A DNA stretch of 10,017 nt, taken from positions 1 through 10,017 of the forward strand of contig JAISAA010000196.1 in the NCBI GenBank assembly GCA_031266955.1, given 5' to 3'. A program made the position numbers and the translations under genes. The notes beneath the pieces are model-generated. The model had not been told where the DNA came from and ran no database searches. It saw nothing but the letters and a program-made list of their open reading frames with translations. Numbering within the stretch: the first letter of the stretch is position 1; each line of letters starts with the position of its first letter. This document shows positions 5,291 to 10,017 of the stretch, piece by piece. Source of the DNA: Oscillospiraceae bacterium. GTDB taxonomy: Bacteria > Bacillota > Clostridia > Oscillospirales > Oscillospiraceae.

Positions 5291-6517
5291 TTATGACGGC
5301 AGCTCATCAATATATTTTATGACGACTTTGTTCGGCAGACACACGACGGGCCCCGCGAGGCCGTAGCTTCCGCCTGAGCGAAGCCCGGCGTGGCGCACGC
5401 ATATCTGATCGCGGCAGCCCGCCGACAGCATAAACGCCTCTCCCGGCGCTATGCGCACAATATTATCGTCGCCCGCCACGAAATCATAGGGCTCCGAAAC
5501 GGCGTCTAAATCGACCGCGTGCAGCAGCTCGCCGTCCTTGAACACGCCTATTACGCCCGCCCCCGCGACGCTCGCCGGGGCGTCTGAGGAAAAGCTGTTT
5601 TTAAGCCCGTCGGTTATCGTGACCGTCCCGTCGTTTTCGACGAGCACGAGCTCGAAAAGCCCTTTATTTTCGCGCCAGAGCTCAACGGCGCGCTCTTTCC
5701 CGAGGACGAACAGCCCCGTGCTCAGCCCGTCGGCAAGCGTCCCGTTTTCTGACACCACCGTGACGGAGGCGAGCCCGGAATCGGCGGGATATCCCGTGCG
5801 CGGGTCCATAATATGATGATACCGGACGCCGTTTTCCTCGAAATACCGTTCGTAGCCTCCCGAGGTCACGGCGGCCAAGTCTCGCAGCTCTAAGCTGCCG
5901 ATATATTTCGCGCCGTCGAACGGATCCCGCACCGCGACGCGCCAGGCCGCGCCGCCGGGCCGGCTGCCGAGCGCGTATACGTTCCCGCCGAGATTTATTA
6001 TTGCGGACTTTACGCCCTCAGAGCGCAAAAGCTCCGCCGCCTTGTCGGACGCGTAGCCCTTCGCGATGCCGCCCAAATCTATTTTGTCCTTGCTCGTCAA
6101 AAGCGCTGCTATCTCGTCCCCGCCCGGAACTCTGTAATCCCCGGAATAAAAGCCCCAGGCGTCCACGAGCGTGAAAACGCGCTCGTCAAACGCGCCGTCC
6201 GTCATTTCCCTGAGTAACTCCGCTTGGCGCAAAATATCATCCGTTGCCGTATTGAGCGCGGGCGTATCACCGTTATTTATCCGCGATATTTCGCTCTCCG
6301 GTTTTCCGACGGACCACAGCGCGTCGAAATGATTTATCAGCCGTTCGGCGTCGCGCACCGCGGCTTCGGCGTCTTTTCCGTAGGCCGTTATATTCATGAT
6401 CGTGTCCATCGCGAAAAAATCCGCCGTGGCTGCCCGCCCCCCGGAGCACCCAGACATCAAAAAAATCAACACGATCACCGCGCACGCGCGCGCGCGAATA
6501 CCGCGAAACACGATCAA
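5291..6517 (-). CDS. apbE: ApbE FAD:protein FMN transferase fused to a NusG_II domain, lipoprotein
   Basis: A 408-residue exported lipoprotein. A short hydrophobic signal (11-21) leads to the lipobox LMSGC (Cys24). Residues 33 to about 315 are ApbE: SEISRIN (75-81), DLGGIAKGYASD (147-158), HHIMDPRTGYP (234-244) and the metal-binding ADGLSTGLF (262-270). ApbE uses Mg2+ and FAD to attach FMN to Thr/Ser of extracytoplasmic flavoproteins. Residues about 320-405 form a NusG_II-like domain with Cys368, Cys373 and VVCLPNKVVIKI-like end (Cys393). NusG_II proteins usually stand alone next to Gx transporters; here the Gx gene follows by 15 nt, so the fusion joins the two halves of a known neighbourhood. 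The start is TTG 6517, overlapping the upstream TGA (TTGA), with GTG 6511 as the alternative; no strong ribosome binding site is seen, so coupling is likely. Its flavinylation target is not in the window. Confidence 0.92.
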   Translation of the reverse strand: MIVFRGIRARACAVIVLIFLMSGCSGGRAATADFFAMDTIMNITAYGKDAEAAVRDAERLINHFDALWSVGKPESEISRINNGDTPALNTATDDILRQAELLREMTDGAFDERVFTLVDAWGFYSGDYRVPGGDEIAALLTSKDKIDLGGIAKGYASDKAAELLRSEGVKSAIINLGGNVYALGSRPGGAAWRVAVRDPFDGAKYIGSLELRDLAAVTSGGYERYFEENGVRYHHIMDPRTGYPADSGLASVTVVSENGTLADGLSTGLFVLGKERAVELWRENKGLFELVLVENDGTVTITDGLKNSFSSDAPASVAGAGVIGVFKDGELLHAVDLDAVSEPYDFVAGDDNIVRIAPGEAFMLSAGCRDQICVRHAGLRSGGSYGLAGPVVCLPNKVVIKYIDELPS

Positions 6518-7749
6518 TATCTGTTGTCGAACACGCGCGTCGTCTTTTTCTCGCTGCGCGGCAGCTCTCCTATGGCGACGCTCATCGGGACGACGGTCAG
6601 GCCGATCCGGCTCTTTACCGCCGTCTTGACGGCGTTTTCCGCGTCGCGCTTTGAGACGCCGAGCTCCGTTTCAAAGAACAGCGTCATAATATCCTTGCCG
6701 TTCAGGTGGTCGATCATCACCTGATATTCGCTCGACACGCCCTCGATATCGCGCAGCACGTCCTCGAGCTGTCCGGGGTAAATGTTCACGCCCTTGACCT
6801 TTACCATATCGTCCGTGCGCCCGATGAGCGTGTCGATACGCGGATACGGGCTGCCGCAGGCGCACTCGCCGGGGATTATGCGCGTCAGGTCGTGCGTGCG
6901 GTATCGTATCAGCGGCGCGCCCTGCTTGACGAGCGTCGTTATTACGAGCTCGCCGAGCTCGCCGTCGGGGAGGTTTTTGCCTGTTTTGGGGTCGATTATC
7001 TCGAAATACATATAGTCGTCCCAGCAGTGCATCCCGCATTCGTGCTCACAGCTCATTCCTATGCCGGGGCCGTATATCTCGGTGAGCCCGTAAATATCGT
7101 ACAGCTTGACGCCGAGCTCGTTTGCTATGCGGCGGCGCATTTTATCGCCCCAGCGCTCGGAGCCTATGACGCCTTTTTTCAGATGAATTTTATCCTTTAT
7201 GCCGCGCTTTTCGATTTCCTCGGCGAGCAGCAGCGCGAAGCTCGACGTCGCCGTTAAAACGGTGGATTTAAGGTCTATCATCATTTTGAGCTGCTTTTCC
7301 GTGTTGCCCGGCCCCATCGGTATCACCATCGCGCCGAGGAGCTCCGCGCCGAGCTGAAAGCCAATCCCGGCGGTCCACAGGCCGTAGCCGGGCGTTATGT
7401 GTATGCGGTCTTCGGGCGTTATGCCCGCCATTTCATAGCAGCGCTTGAACATCTCCGCCCAGTCGTCAACGTCCTTTTGCGTGTACGGAATGATTATCGG
7501 CGTGCCCGTCGTGCCGGACGAGGAATGTATGCGGACGATATCGCGCTCCGGCGCGGCGGCGATACCGAGAGGGTACTCGTCGCGCAGCTCCTCCTTGCTC
7601 GTGAACGGCAGGGCCTCGAAATCCGATTGCGGGTCGGATTTGCCGAGGGTTTTTCCGGCAAGCTTGCGCTTGTAAAAGCCCCCGTCGATTTTATTAAGGC
7701 GCGCGATCAGGTCCCGCAGGGTGTCGGCTTGTGTGCTGTTAAGCTTCAT
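6514..7749 (-). CDS. Phenylacetate--CoA ligase family enzyme (AMP-forming)
   Basis: A 411-residue adenylate-forming enzyme of the PaaK family. The ATP loop is SSSGTTGTP (76-84); then YGLTEIYGPG (220-229), RYRTHDLTR (282-290), and the hinge region IGRTDDMVKVKGVNIYPGQL (309-328). The likely catalytic lysine is in LPRSEKKTTRV (Lys402). Cysteine-rich stretches CEHECGMHC (234-242) and CACG (296-299) could bind a metal, as in some PaaK relatives. The enzyme joins an aryl-acetate or other acid to CoA with ATP. Next to IorAB it probably acts on indoleacetate or phenylacetate, in either direction; the exact substrate cannot be read from sequence. AAGGAG (plus 7758-7763) lies 8 nt before the ATG, inside the 3' end of the acyltransferase gene one base upstream. 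Its TGA overlaps the start of the ApbE gene. paaK is a reasonable symbol but is withheld because the substrate is unproven. Confidence 0.88.
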   Translation of the reverse strand: MKLNSTQADTLRDLIARLNKIDGGFYKRKLAGKTLGKSDPQSDFEALPFTSKEELRDEYPLGIAAAPERDIVRIHSSSGTTGTPIIIPYTQKDVDDWAEMFKRCYEMAGITPEDRIHITPGYGLWTAGIGFQLGAELLGAMVIPMGPGNTEKQLKMMIDLKSTVLTATSSFALLLAEEIEKRGIKDKIHLKKGVIGSERWGDKMRRRIANELGVKLYDIYGLTEIYGPGIGMSCEHECGMHCWDDYMYFEIIDPKTGKNLPDGELGELVITTLVKQGAPLIRYRTHDLTRIIPGECACGSPYPRIDTLIGRTDDMVKVKGVNIYPGQLEDVLRDIEGVSSEYQVMIDHLNGKDIMTLFFETELGVSKRDAENAVKTAVKSRIGLTVVPMSVAIGELPRSEKKTTRVFDNRY

Positions 7750-7750
7750 T

Positions 7751-8902
7751 TCAATCTCTCCTTTTTGTTATCATTTCCGGCAGCGCGTCCGTCGCAGCCT
7801 CCGGCGACGCCGCGGCTCCCGGCTTGTTTTTGAGTTTTTTCAGGGCGTTTTTTGCCGCCGTCAGCGCGGCGCCGAGCGCGAACGGAGGGATCGTTCCCGC
7901 CACCGTCAGCCAGAAGAAGCGCGTGAGCATGACCGTACCCGGCGGGAAACAAAGCTGCGTCAGAAACAGCGCGAACGGGTGCGACAGATACGCCGTATAC
8001 ACGGCGCCGTGCAGCGTCTGAACAATTTTAAGCGTTTTGGCCGAATACCGCAGCCGCGACAGCGCTTCTAACAGCCACACAGGGCCCGAAAGCTTGAACG
8101 CGAGCTCGATCACCGGAAATATCGCGGGTGCCGGCACGCCAGTATTCGCCCTGAACGATATGATAAGATGCGCGACCGCCGAGAACACAAACACCGCGCT
8201 CAGCCACGGCATAAACCGGCGCGAGAGCGCGCGGAAGCTGTCGTAGCAGCGCCCGGCATACGTCCCCGCGACCCAATATATCAGATAGCTCACGAACACG
8301 CGGTCCCACATCAGCGCCGAGGGAAAGCGTCCGCCGAGCCAGACGGCCCCCAACGTCAGCGCCGCCGCCGCGGGAATTCCCGCCGCCGCCGGTATCTTAC
8401 GCGTAAGCGAGCGTATCGCGGGCGCGAGGACGTAAAACTGCGTTATGATGAGCACAAAATATAAATGCGCCACAAGATCTCCCCGCAAAACGTAAGCCGC
8501 GAAATCGACAAGGCTGAACGGCAAGCGGTATCTGTCGTTGAACACGAAGAAAATATAATACACGGCATTCCACAGAAAATACTGCGGAAGCACGCGCCGC
8601 AGCCTCGTCAGCAGATAGCGCGGGTACGAGACCTCGCGCCGCCGGCTCAGCTCGTATTTCAGCGCCGCGATGAATATGAAGCCCTGTACGACGTATCTCA
8701 CAAGCGTTTTGGAGATAAACAGCGCGTCCGTGAAAAGCGTCCTGCCGCTGACGGTGTTCGCCGCGACGTGTATGTAGATAGCGAACAGGCACAGGCAGAC
8801 CTCCAGCGCCGAAATTTCCGGCAGCCGCGCTTTGGGCGCCGGATTTTCCCGGCCGCTTACGCCCTCTTTTATATCCGCGACCGTTTTGCTCGCCGCGCTC
8901 AC
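7751..8902 (-). CDS. Acyltransferase family 3 membrane protein
   Basis: A 383-residue integral membrane protein with about ten hydrophobic segments. The first, ALEVCLCLFAIYIHVAAN (32-49), carries the His45 expected in this family. HLYFVLIITQFYVLAP (146-161) matches the family's typical H-x-W/Y-F motif. Later segments include FVSYLIYWVAGTYAG (203-217) and AYLSHPFALFLTQL (304-317). Such proteins (Pfam Acyl_transf_3) move acetyl or other acyl groups onto cell-surface sugars, lipids or small molecules. The substrate here is unknown. It sits between iorB and the CoA ligase, an unusual place. The start is GTG 8902, forming GTGA with the iorB stop, so translation is probably coupled; its own ribosome binding site is weak. 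The C-terminal 30 residues are basic and Ala-rich. Sure of family, unsure of role. Confidence 0.85.
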   Translation of the reverse strand: MSAASKTVADIKEGVSGRENPAPKARLPEISALEVCLCLFAIYIHVAANTVSGRTLFTDALFISKTLVRYVVQGFIFIAALKYELSRRREVSYPRYLLTRLRRVLPQYFLWNAVYYIFFVFNDRYRLPFSLVDFAAYVLRGDLVAHLYFVLIITQFYVLAPAIRSLTRKIPAAAGIPAAAALTLGAVWLGGRFPSALMWDRVFVSYLIYWVAGTYAGRCYDSFRALSRRFMPWLSAVFVFSAVAHLIISFRANTGVPAPAIFPVIELAFKLSGPVWLLEALSRLRYSAKTLKIVQTLHGAVYTAYLSHPFALFLTQLCFPPGTVMLTRFFWLTVAGTIPPFALGAALTAAKNALKKLKNKPGAAASPEAATDALPEMITKRRD

Positions 8903-9480
8903 GCCGTTTCCGCCGTTCCCGCGCCGAGCAGCAGCGCTTTTATATTTACGGCGGCAAGCCTTTCGGGCAGCAGCTCGCGGATCGCCGCCTCTATCTCTCC
9001 CGTCGTAACGCCGAGTTGTTCCGAAGCGGCGCCGAGCAGGGCGAGGTTGAGCGAGCGGTAAGAGCCCGTTTGCTCAAACACTCCGTCCGCGCGCAGCACG
9101 CGCACTTCGCCGGGCAGCGGGTGCGAGCGCAAAAAACCGAGCATTTTTTCCGGGACGTATTCCTCCGCGCCGACGGACGGATACACTCCCCTGTCGGACA
9201 CCGTGACGGCTCCGCCCGGTTTCAGATGATCGAGCGCGCGCACGGCCTCCGCCGGCTCAAAGCCGATTATCACGTCCGCCATACCGCGCGGGATAAGCGG
9301 AGAGTACGCCCCCTCCCCGATGCGCACGTGGCTCGTCACGCTGCCGCCGCGCTGCGCCATACCTATCGTTTCCGCCGTCCGCGCCGGCTCCCCTCTCGCC
9401 CCGGCGCACCGCGCGAGTATTTTTGAAGCCAGCACGACGCCCTGCCCGCCAACTCCCGCAAGCAATATATTCATTCCCAT
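8899..9480 (-). CDS. iorB: Indolepyruvate ferredoxin oxidoreductase beta subunit
   Basis: A 193-residue gamma-type domain of the 2-oxoacid:ferredoxin oxidoreductase family. The conserved start NILLAGVGGQGVVLASKIL (4-22) and the segment AETIGMAQRGGSVTSHVRIG (36-55) are diagnostic. With IorA it converts aryl-pyruvates (indole-, phenyl-, hydroxyphenyl-pyruvate) and CoA into aryl-acetyl-CoA, CO2 and reduced ferredoxin in the cytoplasm. Length is normal for IorB. Two starts are possible, ATG 9480 and ATG 9474; the GGGG at about 9488-9491 favours the first slightly. It lies 21 nt after the iorA stop and overlaps the acyltransferase start by 4 bp. Confidence 0.93.
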   Translation of the reverse strand: MGMNILLAGVGGQGVVLASKILARCAGARGEPARTAETIGMAQRGGSVTSHVRIGEGAYSPLIPRGMADVIIGFEPAEAVRALDHLKPGGAVTVSDRGVYPSVGAEEYVPEKMLGFLRSHPLPGEVRVLRADGVFEQTGSYRSLNLALLGAASEQLGVTTGEIEAAIRELLPERLAAVNIKALLLGAGTAETA

Positions 9481-9501
9481 AATACTACCCCGTTACAAAA
9501 T

Positions 9502-10017
9502 TCACGCTTCGCGCTCACTTATCGCCCCGAACGGACACACGCGCGAGCAAAGCCCGCACCCCGGACACAGCGCAGCGTCGATCTCCGCCTTCCCGTCCGC
9601 CCTTTTGATCGCGGGACAGCCGAGCTCGGACACACACAGCCCGCAGCTTTTGCATTTATCCGCGTCAACAGTCAGCGCGGCGCTCTTCGCCCCCGCGAGA
9701 TTCACGCACGGCGACCGGAACACTATCGCCCGCACCCCGATCTCCCCCGCCGCCGCCGTCACGGCGTCAACGGACGCTTGCAGGTCGAGCGGATCGGCCA
9801 CGCGCGTTTTGACGCCTATCGCCTCGAGTATCGCGGGGATCGACAGCGCCGGCGCGGCTTCCCCCATAAGCGTCTCTCCGAGGCCGGGATGCGTCTGGCC
9901 GCCCGTCATAGCGGTGATCCTGTTGTCCAGCACGACGAAAATAATATCGTTTTTATTGTAAACCGCGTTGACGACGCCCGTTATCCCGCTCGCGAAGAAC
10001 GTGGAGTCCCCGGCGAA
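9502..10017 (-). CDS. iorA: Indolepyruvate ferredoxin oxidoreductase alpha subunit, 3' part
   Basis: The gene runs off the right edge; 171 C-terminal residues are present. They begin inside the thiamine diphosphate motif: FAGDSTFFASGITGVVNAVY, then NKNDIIFVVLDN, fitting the GDS...N pattern that binds Mg2+ and thiamine diphosphate. TAMTGGQTHPG follows, typical of IorA. The C-terminal ferredoxin-like domain has CKSCGLCVSELGCP and CPGCGLCSRVCPFGAI, two 4Fe-4S cluster sites that pass electrons to ferredoxin. The protein ends EREA at TGA 9502-9504. Full-length IorA is near 600 residues, so about 400 are missing to the right. It is the most upstream visible gene of the operon; the operon promoter is outside the window. 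Confidence 0.93.
   Translation of the reverse strand, partial: FAGDSTFFASGITGVVNAVYNKNDIIFVVLDNRITAMTGGQTHPGLGETLMGEAAPALSIPAILEAIGVKTRVADPLDLQASVDAVTAAAGEIGVRAIVFRSPCVNLAGAKSAALTVDADKCKSCGLCVSELGCPAIKRADGKAEIDAALCPGCGLCSRVCPFGAISEREA

Noticed and set aside
8465..9061. 198-codon plus-strand frame opposite the acyltransferase and iorB
   Set aside because: High-GC antisense shadow with Arg/Gln-rich composition, while both minus-strand genes have clear family motifs.

Overview
The window looks like chromosomal DNA of an anaerobic, amino-acid-fermenting member of the Clostridia (Bacillota) with fairly high GC. Evidence: clear AGGAGG-type ribosome binding sites, an oxygen-sensitive indolepyruvate:ferredoxin oxidoreductase, a Gx-transporter/NusG_II pair, and small genes of the TnpV/TnpW type first named from clostridial Tn4451. 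No rRNA, tRNA or CRISPR array was seen.

Left third (about 1-3103): a decayed patch of mobile DNA, lower in GC than the rest. On the minus strand there is a RelB/DinJ-type antitoxin broken by a one-base slip in an A7 run (26-285), with a near-consensus promoter. Next comes the first ~115 codons of an IS1634/IS4-like transposase joined in frame to a short unrelated helix-turn-helix tail (347-808), then a small TnpW-like gene (885-1049). On the plus strand a sigma-70-region-4-like protein (1334-1942) overlaps a protein of unknown function (1929-2645). That second protein is cut by an amber codon, and its zinc-ribbon C-terminus continues in frame to 2843. A perfect 15-bp hairpin ends this unit. 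A shortened TnpV-like gene (minus, 2867-3103) then abuts the housekeeping DNA. Several independent lesions suggest the remnant of an integrative or mobilizable element.

Middle: metG (3131-4795, plus), a methionyl-tRNA synthetase with two four-cysteine zinc knuckles, a KFSTS variant of the KMSKS loop, and no C-terminal tRNA-binding domain. It ends tail to tail with the minus-strand operon, overlapping it by 18 bp.

Right half (4778-10017, minus strand): one tightly packed operon. In transcription order it reads iorA (3' part only), iorB, an acyltransferase-3 membrane protein, a phenylacetate-CoA ligase-like enzyme, a lipoprotein fusing ApbE (FAD:protein FMN transferase) to a NusG_II domain, and a Gx-transporter/HepT-I family membrane protein. 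Junctions range from 4-bp overlaps to a 21-nt gap. IorAB plus the CoA ligase fits oxidation of aryl-pyruvates from aromatic amino acids to aryl-acetyl-CoA/aryl-acetate with reduced ferredoxin. ApbE-NusG_II plus Gx resembles the flavin-transfer/EetA-EetB part of flavin-based extracellular electron transfer loci. The linkage suggests, as inference only, coupling of aryl-pyruvate oxidation to an extracytoplasmic flavoprotein redox module.
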